Below, in pieces: positions 1 to 13,613 of a stretch of 64,000 bases of DNA (position 1 is the stretch's first letter; every line of letters starts with the position of its first letter). The translations under genes were made by a program, and so were the position numbers. The DNA is taken from assembly GCF_000315625.1 (NCBI RefSeq), contig NW_005434510.1:1-64000 (forward strand). Direction: 5' to 3'. The notes below the pieces were generated by a model. It was not told where the DNA came from. It did not search any database and saw only the letters and a program-made list of their open reading frames with translations. Source of the DNA: Guillardia theta CCMP2712 (Eukaryota > Cryptophyceae > Pyrenomonadales > Geminigeraceae).

Positions 1-42
1 TACCTAGTAGAGCCAATTGGGTCGAAACAACTAGCTGTGCCT
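1..42. other. Non-telomeric tip distal to telomere array
   Basis: About 42 bases of mixed sequence lie outside the telomere repeats, at the very start of the window. They do not match the repeat unit. They could be leftover vector or adaptor, a chimeric read end, or real sequence if the array is interstitial. Confidence 0.5.
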
Positions 43-171
43 AAACCCTAAACCCTAAACCCTAAACCCTAAACCCTAAACCCTAAACCCTAAACCCTAA
101 ACCCTAAACCCTAAACCCTTAACCCTAAACCCTAAACCCTAAACCCTAAACCCTAAACCCTGAAATTATCC
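43..171. repeat. Telomere repeat array (CCCTAAA)n
   Basis: About 18 tandem copies of CCCTAAA (TTTAGGG on the other strand) run from about 43 to 171, with one variant unit near 118-124 that carries an extra T. This is the plant/algal type of telomere repeat. The C-rich strand runs 5' to 3' inward, as expected at a left chromosome end. The repeat joins directly onto coding sequence of the minus-strand reading frame that ends at 153, with no subtelomeric spacer. Confidence 0.93.
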
Positions 172-290
172 GTTCCGTCGTTGTAAATTGAAAAATAAGC
201 ATCTGGCACAAATGATAATTCACCAGCAGCTGAAACGCTAAAATCTGATGATACACTTGATATATAATTAGTATTGTTTCCAAAAGTTTG

Positions 291-1160
291 AACCTTTTGA
301 TATCTTATGATTACTATGCCAGACCCTCCAGCTCCTCCCGTTCTATTTGCTGACCTTTCAGCTCCGCCACCTCCTCCACCTGTTCCACTTGCTCCACTTA
401 TTCCATCACCTTGGCTTAAAAACTCAGCGCCACCGTTTCCACCTCCTCCTTGACCTCCTGATATTCTTGTACCATTATTAAAATTACTTCCACCACCACC
501 GCCACCGTACCAACCAGCAGGAGACCCGCCCATTTGAAAGTTTGTAAAGAATAAACCAACCCCACCAACTCCAGATGTCCCACTGCCTCCAGCACCTCCA
601 GCGCCTCCACCACCTCCACCAATTGAACCAGCACCACCACCAGCAGCATAACCAGAACCGCCATTGCTTCCGAAGCCTCCATATGTTGATGTAGGCTGTA
701 GCGCCTGCCCACCTGCTCCGCTGTAACTATCACCACCTCCACCACTCCCTCCATCCTTTCCGGCTAATCTTAAATATCTACCACCTCCGCCGCCTCCAAT
801 AGCTTGATAAACATCAAAATAGCTATCTTGTCCGTTCTCGCCTCTCCTGCTAAGGTTTGTTGAGTCATAGCTATTTGAGTCTGTACCAACCCCACCTGCT
901 CCACCACGACCGACAATAACGCTATATGTTCCTTGTGTTATGCTATAGTTTTCTAATAGTATAATACCACCTGCTCCTCCACCTCCAGCATGCGCAGACC
1001 CACCACCTCCACCACCACCGGCAACAATAAGAATATCGCATGTTGTAGAATATTGAACATCTAGACTATAGGTTGTATTGTCGCCTGAGCCTCCATAAGT
1101 AAATAGTAAGTATCCCGTTGTATCATCTATATCATTATTTGCTACAGTGCTCGTCATTGG
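291..1160 (-). repeat. Glycine-rich module, copy 2 of a ~860-bp direct repeat
   Basis: This stretch encodes the second glycine-rich module and is a near-identical direct copy of 1668-2520. Both run from a STVANNDIDDTTGYL segment to GSGIVIIRYQKVQ. Differences are mostly substitutions plus short in-frame insertions or deletions in the Gly runs, so the duplication stayed in frame. Confidence 0.88.
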
Positions 1161-1384
1161 GTTGATATATCCAAAAAGTTGATTAAAAGTGCTTTCAAGG
1201 ACATAGCTATTAGCTAGGCTTAATAATCCAGAAGATACATTAAAATCGCTTGACACTGAACTTATAAAATTTGATGGAACAGCTAATATATCAAGCTGAC
1301 CGCTAGCATTGACCGATAAATTATTTGTATTAACTGATTTGATAAATTGATTTGCTGTTAATAAATAAGATGATAAAGAACTTG

Positions 1385-1550
1385 TTAAACTTGTAGATGT
1401 TACATAGCTTCCTAGTGTGCTAGTAAGACTTGTAGATGTTACATAGCTTCCTAATGTGCTCGTAAGACTTGTAGATGTTACATAGCTTCCTAATGTGCTC
1501 GTAAGACTTGTAGATGTTACATAGCTTCCTAGTGTTGCATTCAAATATGT
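1385..1550 (-). repeat. 39-bp tandem repeat (13-residue units)
   Basis: About four copies of a 39-bp unit encode LGSYVTSTSLTST. Two central copies appear identical, which suggests recent tandem duplication. The unit keeps the reading frame and probably forms a fibrous spacer between the two glycine-rich modules. Confidence 0.88.
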
Positions 1551-1667
1551 TAAATTGATATAATTATTGTTAGTTAAATAAGTTTGTGTGTCTGTGTCAG
1601 TGTATCCAGCCGGTATATTATCAATTAAATTATCAACTTCTGATTTTGTATAAACACTTATTCCTTG

Positions 1668-2520
1668 CACCTTTTGATATCTTATGATGACTATGCCAGA
1701 CCCTCCAGCTCCACCGTTTCCAGTAACTGACCTTTCACCTCCTCCACCTCCTCCTCCTGTTCCATTGGTTCCAGCTATTCCAACGCCTAAACTTGAAAAC
1801 TCAGCGCCACCGTCTCCACCACCTCCTTGACCTCCTGCTTTTCTTGTTGAGCTTTGATAATTACTACCACCTCCACCACCACCGTACCAACCAGCAGGAG
1901 ACCCTGCCATTTGAAAGTTTATAAATTCTTTACCAACTCCACCAACTCCAGAAGTTCCACCACCTCCAGCACCTCCAGCACCTCCACCACCTCCTCCAAC
2001 TCCAGAAGAGCCTGAGCCTCCATTACTTCCGAAGCCTCCATATGTTGATGTTGGTTGTAACGCTTGCCCAACAGCTCCGCTGTAGCTATCCCCACCTCCA
2101 CCACTCCCTCCATCCTTTCCGGCTAATCTTAAATATCTACCACCTCCGCCGCCTCCAATAGCTTGATAAACATCAAAATAGCTATCTTGTCCGTTCTCTC
2201 CTCTCCTTGTCAAATCATTAATATATGTGGTTCCTGATATCTCACCAACACCACCAGCACCACCACGACCGACAATAACGCTATATGTTCCTTGTGTTAA
2301 GTTATGGTTTTCTAATAGAATGATTCCACCTGCTCCACCGCCTCCAGCATGATATGATCCGCCACCTCCACCACCGCCGGCAACAATAAGAATATCGCAT
2401 GTTGTTGAGTATTGAACATCTAAGCTATATGTTGTATTGTCGCCTGAGCCACCATAAGTAAATAGTAAGTATCCCGTTGTATCATCTATGTCATTATTTG
2501 CTACTGTGCTAATCATTGGG
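1668..2520 (-). repeat. Glycine-rich module, copy 1 of a ~860-bp direct repeat
   Basis: Partner of 291-1160. It encodes the first glycine-rich module, with runs of six to eight Gly around short conserved anchors such as CDILIVAGGG and GGFGSNGGSG. Confidence 0.88.
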
Positions 2521-4355
2521 TGAATAAATGTGTAAATAGATGTTAAGTCACTAGTAAGAACATAATCATTTGTAAGGGTTAATAATCCGGTATTATCAAC
2601 ATTAAATTCGCTAGAAGTAGATGATATATAATTTGGTGGTATATCAATATTTTGAATTAACGTATATAATATGTTAGAATCATCTTTTAGATAATTAAAT
2701 AAAATATTGCTTTGTTCTAAAGTGTGATTGTATAATATATTTGAATCATCTTTAATGTAAGTATATAATACATTGCTATCATCTTTCAACGATGACAATG
2801 TTATATAATTATTAGCTGTTAAATAATTTGCTGTGTCCATATCTGAATAGCCATCAGGTATTACAATATTGTTTATCTTATCATCGATTTGCGCGTTGGT
2901 GTAAGGCTTAGCGAAATTCTGAACTGTTAATGTTCCTTGTCCTGAATATCCTATGATTATTTCATTTATTTCTGATTGTGATAAGGCCTTATTGTATATT
3001 CTGAGGTCTTGTAAGAATCCTATGAATTCACCTATTTGAATATTTTTATTTATGCTTGTTAGTGTTGTAGTTGTTCCTGTCAATGTCTGAGCCACTCCAT
3101 CAATATATAGATAAACAATTGTTCCATCATTGATAAAACAATAATGTTTAAATGTGCTAGATGTAACATAACCATTTGATAAAGTTGATATGTTAGCCTC
3201 ATTGTTAAATGTAAATTTTAGATTGTTACCGTCTCTTTTTATATATATATAATTATCATCAGTTGAAAATATAAAGTCATCTGATGGTGTTGCTTTTAAT
3301 CCTGTAATCTTTAGAAAAAAACTTATTGTTATTCCTGTCTGACCTGTTATTATTAATGGTAATTGAGAAGATGTAGTACGCCTTCTATCTGGTGTGTCAT
3401 CTTGTGATTGTAAGCTATAGCCTATCTTATAATATTCAGTATTTGAAAATGTAAAATCTGTATATGTTGTATCTGTTCCCTGTCCAAGTGTTGCCCAGTC
3501 AAAGCCATTATTTAAATATGATGTTAAGAAGCTTGACACAATTGACATCTCGGAATCTGTAAGGTGTTGGTCCCATATGAACAATTGAGTAAATGCCCAG
3601 TCTGAAGCCTCCCCCCATTTGGTGCTATTATTAATACATAAATTACGATTACCTACGCCACCCGTAGCATTGGCCACACCTACACCATCTACTAAAATAT
3701 TATTTGCAAATCCTGTTGCCCTGTTCTCATTTTTACCACAGCATACAAGCCAATTATCAAGCGTTCCTCTGCTAATTGTTGTATCTGTTTTCCAACCTTC
3801 GTAATAACATAAACCTCTTTTGCCTCCATACTGAGCATGTAACCAATTGGCAGTATTTCCTGACGCTTGTAAAATTCTTTGTCGTGTTCCTCCTGTATAT
3901 CTGGTAACTGAACATATTGTAAAATTTGTAGGAATAGAACCAGAAGGCCAGTCCATCTTAGCTGATGTATCACCGTAAATATATGATATATTAGCAGATG
4001 CCCCAGCTCCTGAAGCGGTCGTTTTTGTTACAGTTCCAGCAGTTCTGCTGGCATTTCTCCCATTTCCTGAGCTATCGGGTAAAACACTCGTTGAGGTGTC
4101 ATAATTTTCTGCGTGATATCTCGCCCAACATGGCTTATTTTGTAATAATAACTCCATTTCAGAATATAATACCGTAGGCGGCAATGTGTCAAAATTATAA
4201 TTATTTATGGAGTCATTAAAGTCATTATTGAATTTATACCAAGCTATAAGGTCTGTTGTGTTTCCTGTATATGATATTGTAGGTGTTAATGTGCTTGTGC
4301 CTGCGGCCGAGTACTGAAATTTATATAATTCAGGAGTGATCAAGACATTATCATA

Positions 4356-7170
<2,815 letters not shown>

Positions 7171-7193
<23 letters not shown>

Positions 7194-8313
7194 GGTTTCC
7201 TACATGTAACAAACCGACGGGTGCATTGTTACCGATGCCCACATTGCCACCTGCATAAAAAATGTTTGTTTCCGATGTAACCCATTGGCTATAATTCAAA
7301 GAATCGATATGATTTTTATCATAATAATTCGGTAACGTGACTTGATCAATAAATAATGTCTTGCCTTTGAAAACATTTTTATGTTCTTTTAATGTTTGTA
7401 GTTCATAATTGCTACCAAATACATATTGATTTAATTCGGCTTCTGTCAATTCTTCGCCTAATGTTAAGATCTGTTCGCCTAAAAGTCGAGTTGTCCATTT
7501 ATTGACATTGCAGCCATTAGGCAATGTCACAATTTGCAAATCATATATAAAATTCAGATTAGATCCAAAGCCTAAATTTTCACCATCTATAAGGTCCCTT
7601 GAATAAACCTTAATGACATCATCTTGAACTTTCAACTGATCATCTATATCTTGAAGATATCGCATCAAAGCAATAACTGCTTCCCTAGTAGCTGCGGCCT
7701 CTATCATGGACGGAATAGCGAGGGCTGAGCCCCCAAGTGCTCCAAAAATCGCACCAGCAACGGCCGAAACAACAGAGCCAGCAAATCCGCCGCCTGCATT
7801 GACAGCATCGGCCCCTGCCTGTGCTGCGTCGGTTGCTGCATCCTCTGCATCCTCGGCTTGGTCAGCTCCTGCTAATTCATCTAATTTATTTTTGATGTAT
7901 TGAATCGATATTAAGGAACCATTTTCCAAAGCGAATTTAATTGTTGATTTTTCAAGATCAAGATCATATTTCAAATAGATCAACATTCTCATTTGATTCA
8001 TAATTACTGTTTCTTCGGTCTGTGAAAGGTCATTAATGCGGCGGAGAATAAAATTGATTTCATTTGAATTGTCTTCGATACCTTCATATAATTGATTAGA
8101 TGTTGATATTAGGTTGTTTGATGTATCAATTGCAAGCGCTTCGATCGTCTCATATCGATTAAATAATAAATTTGTCTCATCATTGAGCACATCGACATTA
8201 GAATAAAGGGCATTGATATCGGCATTAATTTGATTGATTTCAGGTTGTAAAGTCGTTCGATTTGTGCTGCCAATAAATTGATATGGCTGCCGGTCATTGT
8301 TCCGACATGACAT
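7171..8313 (-). pseudogene. N-terminal part of fibre-like protein (NVGIG motif), frameshifted
   Basis: 380 codons from an ATG at 8313. The N-terminal part is coiled-coil rich (ALYSNVDVLNDETNLLF and similar). A Gly/Ala-rich hydrophobic stretch lies at about residues 171-202. The C-terminus carries NIFYAGGNVGIGNNAPVGLL, the repeat motif that in phage and giant-virus tail fibres normally leads into a long shaft. Here it runs out after HVGNRDYRHIR, while the next frame picks up the shaft-like sequence, so a frameshift (mutation, assembly error or programmed) near 7175-7200 is likely. Upstream at 8314-8800 the minus strand is strongly C-rich. Function in the host, if any, is unknown. Confidence 0.72.
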
Positions 8314-10733
8314 TTATAATAAAGAAAGATAGATAAAAATAAAAAAAAGAATATAATTTAGTATAATAATGGTAATGATAATGATAAAGAGGTTTTAATA
8401 AAAAGGAGGTAGGCGGAGGGTAGGCGGGGGGGGCGGGGGGTAGGCGGGGAGGTAGGCGGGTGGGTCCCTCCGCCATGTTTTGGCTGTGGTGGAGTGTGAA
8501 AGAATGGTAAACGTAGGGTAAATAGACGTAAGGCGGGGGGGACGGGGGGTAAAATCGTGATTTTGAGGATAAATATATTTAGATCATCCGGCATGTGGCA
8601 TATATATATATAGCTATGGAAAAATGGAGTTTTCCCCCCCGTCCCCCCCGCCAAATAAATTAAGCATGTAATAGAGCGGAAAAAATAAAGAAAAGAAAAA
8701 ATTAAGCCGTTATGTGAAATAGGCGGGGGGTAGAGGCGGAGGGGGCGGAGGGTGGCGGCGGGGATAAATTATTTTGTTACTTAGGGGGGTTTGCAAAAAC
8801 AACGTGTTTGATATTTTACCCCCTCACCCCACATAGATTTTTTTATTACTTATATGATCATTGAAGGGTTCATAATTTTCATTGATATTATGTTTGCTCT
8901 GGCACACTCGGCGTGTGTGCGCTCGTTCGTTTTTGGTTATTTTGTGTGATGATCCACACCAATGCGCAGCTATTATTTTAATTGAATAAAATATAATAGG
9001 GATTCGGTAAGCCGAAAATAAAGAGGAATAAATGTATTTTTTGGGTGTTCGTAAAAATCATTAAAATTTTAAATTGATTTATAAAAGTTTGTCTCCTCAC
9101 GTTTCCAATGTATTTACTTGCTAGTACAGATTTTTCTGAAACTTTTCGGATGATTCAAGTTCGAAATTTCCCATTGACATCCGTAAACCTCACCGTCACC
9201 AAGACACCATGATGGTACCAGATTGAATGACATGTCTAAACCTTCAACGTGGTGTAGTAATTCAAACGTATGGGTACTATTAAGCGGGGCACCGTTTTCT
9301 GGCTCGCGAAGTTTCTCAAAATAGCACGCCTATTAAAAAAACTTTCAAAGACTCTACCGAAAAATTTAAGGGCCAAATTAACGATAGGCCTGAAAGTAAA
9401 CGGCCGCGTCATGATGGGAGCGAAGACTCGAGGCAAGGGGATCATCGCGAGAGAAGAAATCCTAAACCCTCTAAACGCTAAACCGGGCCTAACCCCTAAA
9501 CCAGGAGAGTCACTCATGATGGCGAGTTAGTAAAGTTCGGACGGCCGGGTCCTCGAACGATTGACCGAGGCCCGTATTCTGACCTTTTTAAACAAACTTG
9601 GGGTGGAGGTCACCGGGTGGGGTCTTTTACGCCTCATCCCACACGACGTAGGACTACCCCTACCCTTCTTATCCTTCCCAATGTCTTCACCACGCACATT
9701 TATAGCCTACGGGCCTCTAGAACTAAAAGCATAGTTTTTGTTTTTTTTGTACCCCGAGACACCCCCGCTTTAGAGGTGTAATTATAGGGGTGGTGAATAC
9801 CCTACCCTGTCGGCCCCTCTTAGTAAACTGTATCAGGTGCGATCTCGTCTTTTTCTAGCCAATACCCTGTCGTACCCTACCCCCCATTGATAAAGATTGT
9901 CCATGATAAATGTGAGGGTGCTAAACCCTACCCCACCCATGTCTTCACTTGAATCTTCGTTTTTAGTACGCTACTCAGGTCATGGTTTTAATTAGACCAC
10001 CCCTGCATGGTATAATTTACCATGTACCCCACCTTACCATTGTGTTTCCTACCAGAACAACTCTCTGGCACCCATCATCTGACCTATACCCACCCTACCA
10101 TCTTTATAATCTTCTCCTGCCAGTTCCCCACATTTCGCGCAGCACCCCCGAAATGAGACCCACCCTTCGTCATCTCAAGGCATTCATTGATTAGTGGGGG
10201 TGGGGTAGTGACCTCTCTGCCTCCCTGGAGAGGAGAGCTTGCAAAGCACAAGCCGAATAGCAATGAGAACAAGAAAATGTTGAGGAAAGAAGAAATGCGA
10301 GACAGTTAGTAGACATGGACATGTAACAACTAGCTACATTATGCACAGACGGACTGGTCTATGAGCATAAATCAGAAATTTAGTTGGGGTGCGATTCTGA
10401 AAGCTGTATGAGAACGCAGTAAGACAAGCAGAATTGAAACGACAGGACCTAAGCTCTGCAAAACAGATCTTCACAGTCTGATGAAATACTTCAGTACGAA
10501 ATCAATGCTGCATGTGCTAGGATCTTGGCTTAAGGTGTAGAGGAGAGGTAGAACCTAAGTATGAACCGAAGCAGGCGTACGCCTTTCGACTGACCATCCA
10601 ATTCGAGGGAGCTCTTTTCAGCAAGGCCTTCTCTCGCAGTGTCTCCATCTCAGTGTATAGACACAGCGTGAGACCTTGCTGGCAAATATTCCTTTGTTGC
10701 TTTATATTTCTTTGACAATGTTCGTGGTGTAGG
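8314..10733. other. Subtelomeric intergenic region, G/C-rich tracts, no convincing gene
   Basis: 8400-8780 is a G-rich tract built on GGCGGGGGGTAGGCGG-like words. 8800-9240 is AT-rich. 9380-9560 is GC-richer and includes a degenerate telomere-like stretch at about 9461-9506 (CCTAAACCCTCTAAACGCTAAACC...). 9640-10200 is C-rich with many ACCCTACCCC words. Short open frames here (for example an 86-codon basic one at 9270-9530, open on both strands) show no recognisable domain and I do not call them. Confidence 0.6.
8400..8780. repeat. G-rich tract (GGCGGGGGGTAGGCGG words)
   Basis: Dense runs of 3-8 G separated by TA, C or GC, with a second cluster at 8725-8765. It could form G-quadruplexes. It is the only long tract in the window that is G-rich rather than C-rich on the + strand, and it sits directly upstream of the viral-like minus-strand frames. 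Confidence 0.7.
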
Positions 10734-12440
10734 ATGTGCGGAATCATCGCTTTCTTCGACTTGCTGAAAAAGTACCAAGGCAACCCAGAGAAACTCAAAG
10801 AACGTTTGACGGTGTTGGGGAACTTGATGAGGACGCGAGGCCCTGATAGCCAAGGTTATCATGGAGGCAAATACTTTGGAATGGCACATCAACGCCTTGC
10901 TATCATGGATCCCTTGCACGGAGACCAACCCTTCGTCTATGAGGAGCAGGGTTATGCACTTGTTGCCAATGGCGAAATCTACAATTTTCAAGAACTGATT
11001 TCGAAGCACAATCTTCCACAAATGCAAACTCATAGCGATTGTGAACCTCTGATCGCTCTATATGATAAGCTTGGAAATGACATGGTCAAGGAGCTGAATG
11101 GCATGTTTGGATTCGTGATTTCCAAGAATGGTGGGGAAGAGATCTATGCAGCGAGGGATCATTGTGGTATCAAACCTCTTTACATCGGATACGGCAAGGA
11201 GGGTGAAATTTGGTTCTCATCCGAACTGAAGGGGATTGTCAATGAAGACTGTGAGAAAATTGAGGAATTCCCGGCGGGTCATTATTGGACACGTTCCGAA
11301 GGATTTCGCAGATACTATCAACCTGCATGGGATCATGATGACTTCGAGCCCAAAGGAGATTGCTCAAAAATCAAGAAGGTGCTAGAACAAGCTGTGCGAG
11401 ATCAGTGCATGTCCGATCAACCTTTTGGACTGCTTCTTAGCGGAGGCTTGGACAGTGCATGCATCGCAGTTCTGCTTAAGCCAATCATGCAGGAACTTGG
11501 AGAAGAATTTCACACCTTCTCAGTAGGTATGGAGGGGTCCCCTGACATCACTGCTGCCAGGATGATGTCTAAATTCTTGGGAACCACTCATCATGAGCAC
11601 CTTTTCAATGCAGATGAGGCTTTCGAACATGTTGAAAAGGTTATCTATCACCTCGAGACCTATGAGCCTGAGCTTATCCGATCTGCCATTCCCAATTATT
11701 TCCTGGCTCGCATGACTTCTCAATATGTCAAAATGGTTCTCACTGGAGAAGGTTCTGATGAGCTTTTCGGAGGCTATCTGTACTTCAGGGATGCCCCTGA
11801 TTCGCGAACGTTCCATCGGGAGCTGAGGAGGATATTCCATCATCTTCATAACGTCAACTGCCAGCGAGCAGATCGAATGACAATGGCTCATGCTCTTGAA
11901 GCTCGTGTACCTTTCTTGTGCCCCAATGTCATCGAGGCGATCATGAATATCGATCCCAGCTTCAAAACCATTACTAAGGAAAGGCCGGCTGAGAAGCATG
12001 CACTTCGTGCTGCCTTTGAAGGAACTATGCCTTCTGAGGTGCTCTGGAGGACCAAAGCCATGCAATGCGAAGGGATCGGTATGACTTGGGTTGCAGAACT
12101 GCAGAGCCGGTGTAATCGCCAAATTTCTGATGAAGAATTCGCTCGAAGAGATGAACTCTACCCGATCAACACCCCTGTGACGAAGGAGGAAATGTACTAC
12201 AGAAAGATCTTTGAGAAGTACTACAAGGGCATGGACAAATTTGTGCAAGTTTGGGATGGAGGTTGTCGGGCTGGAGGAGCAGCTTGGAAGACAACAGCCT
12301 ACACGCGAGAGGGTCTGAGAGATGTGAAGCAACTTGCAAAAGGACTTGGCATCGACACCAATCACGTTGACGAGCACAGTGAAAAGCTGGCCAATTTTCA
12401 TGGGAAGGATAGTTTGGGTGACAACACAATTCAAACTTGA
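10734..12440 (+). CDS. ASNS: Asparagine synthetase, glutamine-hydrolysing
   Basis: 568 codons in one exon. The enzyme makes asparagine from aspartate, ATP and glutamine-derived ammonia, in the cytosol unless an unseen targeting exon exists. The start MCGIIAFF is fixed because Cys2 becomes the N-terminal nucleophile of the class II glutamine amidotransferase domain after Met removal. RTRGPDSQG, the glutamine-site ANGEIYN and the ARDHCGIKPLY motif follow. The C-terminal synthetase domain has the ATP pyrophosphatase P-loop SGGLDS at about residues 236-241, then LTGEGSDELFGGY and the DRMTMAHALEARVPFL block. Length fits the asnB/ASN family (about 550-590). The lack of introns contrasts with most neighbours. 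AsnB-like GATase paralogues are excluded by the complete motif set. Confidence 0.96.
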   Translation: MCGIIAFFDLLKKYQGNPEKLKERLTVLGNLMRTRGPDSQGYHGGKYFGMAHQRLAIMDPLHGDQPFVYEEQGYALVANGEIYNFQELISKHNLPQMQTHSDCEPLIALYDKLGNDMVKELNGMFGFVISKNGGEEIYAARDHCGIKPLYIGYGKEGEIWFSSELKGIVNEDCEKIEEFPAGHYWTRSEGFRRYYQPAWDHDDFEPKGDCSKIKKVLEQAVRDQCMSDQPFGLLLSGGLDSACIAVLLKPIMQELGEEFHTFSVGMEGSPDITAARMMSKFLGTTHHEHLFNADEAFEHVEKVIYHLETYEPELIRSAIPNYFLARMTSQYVKMVLTGEGSDELFGGYLYFRDAPDSRTFHRELRRIFHHLHNVNCQRADRMTMAHALEARVPFLCPNVIEAIMNIDPSFKTITKERPAEKHALRAAFEGTMPSEVLWRTKAMQCEGIGMTWVAELQSRCNRQISDEEFARRDELYPINTPVTKEEMYYRKIFEKYYKGMDKFVQVWDGGCRAGGAAWKTTAYTREGLRDVKQLAKGLGIDTNHVDEHSEKLANFHGKDSLGDNTIQT

Positions 12441-12932
12441 AGTTCTTCCCTCATTGAAGCTGTCTCCTATCTGGTGATGAGTGAAACAAAATAAGATTTT
12501 GATTATGATTTTTTTGAATCAGACGTGGAGGTGACTTTCTTTTTCAGTTTGATTCTCTCAGAAGTGTTGCAATAAAGTCTATGATGACATTTCATTCAAT
12601 TAATTTGTGAAACGTCCTCGGAAATCAGATTCTTGGAGAATCAAATTCTAAAACAACACTAATCGTGAACAGTGCAAGAGCATCAAGGCCATGCTATATA
12701 CTTTAAAACAAATGATCACAACCTACCAAAATTTGGATTGCGACAGATTTGTTTGAGAAAATATCAAGGCAACTCGCACAAGGGTTGAATTCGCTCTTTG
12801 CCAGCATAATGCGTATTGAGAAGGTGGACGAGCACAACGAAACAATAAGCTCAAAGTTTGTTGACACGATTGTTGATGTGGTATCCTCATAACAATTGAG
12901 ACGATTGCTGATGTGGTCACCTTGTAATGAAC
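12441..12932. other. Intergenic, AT-rich, nothing recognised
   Basis: 3' flanks of two convergent genes. Short open frames here have no supporting motif. No repeat or RNA gene was seen. Confidence 0.5.
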
Positions 12933-13613
12933 TCATGTTTTGTAATAACGGAGTTCTTTCATGAACGTATTCCATTCTAGTTGTGTTCGCCTCATGCGAT
13001 ATGTCTCATCGTTTTGTATCCAAGCAAGGAAAGTGGATACATAACGCTGATAAATCCTTCTTGCCTCGTCAGGTTGCGGGTTCTTGATAAAGGTTTCGTA
13101 TTGTATTCTGTCTCTATCTAATCGAGCGGGATCCCTGATTGGAGAAGTCTGAAGTTGATCAAGAATGTGGCGATGAAATGATCGAATAACAAATCCAAGG
13201 TTCGACAGCATTTCTCGGTCTTCCCTCTGACTGAAATCTCTTGGATGGAGATCTTTGTACGGCGGGAGATTTTTGTCTGGGTTGCCGAAATACCACAGAA
13301 TCCATCCGCATGCTAGGCTAGCAAGCTCGATCTCTACGGCCTTGTTTGCTTTTTGAGGCTGATTGGTTGTAGACATCTCATCAGCAATGTGTAGCAACGT
13401 GTCCTTCAGCGAAAGGTTGGCCTTGGGCACATGTTAGCAACTATTCTCACAAAACTCCAATCTACTTACACAAGGATACAGCGCAAAAGGGTCTTTCACA
13501 TTTGCATCCTTTGCAACATTCTTCATTTGTTCTAGTGTGTCACGCAGCTCCCCTAATGTACGGAATGATGGCGAAGGTGCATCTGAGACTTCCTTTTGAC
13601 CACTGGCGGACAT
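12933..13613 (-). CDS. Unknown two-exon protein
   Basis: I infer exon 1 at 13470-13613 (48 codons, MSASGQKEVSD...) and exon 2 at 12933-13421, joined in phase 0 over a 48-bp GT-AG intron with a TGCTAAC branch-like site. The product is about 210 residues, hydrophilic and mostly helical, with one less polar stretch near ASLACGWILWYFGNPDKN and a C-terminal half rich in Arg, Tyr and Trp (RIYQRYVSTFLAWIQNDE). No signal peptide and no domain I recognise. The clean splice sites and long conserved-looking frame argue that it is real; the function is unknown. Confidence 0.65.

Larger units (their letters stand above)
153..4343 (-). pseudogene. Giant glycine-rich LamG fibre-like protein, 3' end cut by telomere
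   Basis: An open frame of 1396 codons, AT-rich and intronless. In order it holds two LamG/concanavalin-like domains (about residues 70-280 and 290-470), a coiled-coil stretch of DDSNILY-type repeats (about 490-560), a glycine-rich module (about 608-892), four to five 13-residue LGSYVTSTSLTST repeats (about 931-984) and a second copy of the glycine-rich module (about 1061-1351), each module ending in GSGIVIIRYQKVQ. Such proteins are known as virion or tail fibres of phages and large algal DNA viruses, where they bind surfaces. There is no ATG near the start; the first codon is TTG and the frame continues upstream, in phase, into the neighbouring frame across one TAA. The final codons (N-F-R-V-stop) are made by the telomere repeat itself, so the true C-terminus is missing. 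Probably a dead fragment of an integrated virus. Family assignment is from motif memory only. Confidence 0.75.

Noticed and set aside
9236-9530. Overlapping 86- and 93-codon frames on opposite strands, one very basic
   Set aside because: No domain, no splice context, mutual antisense overlap in a GC-biased subtelomeric patch; likely chance.
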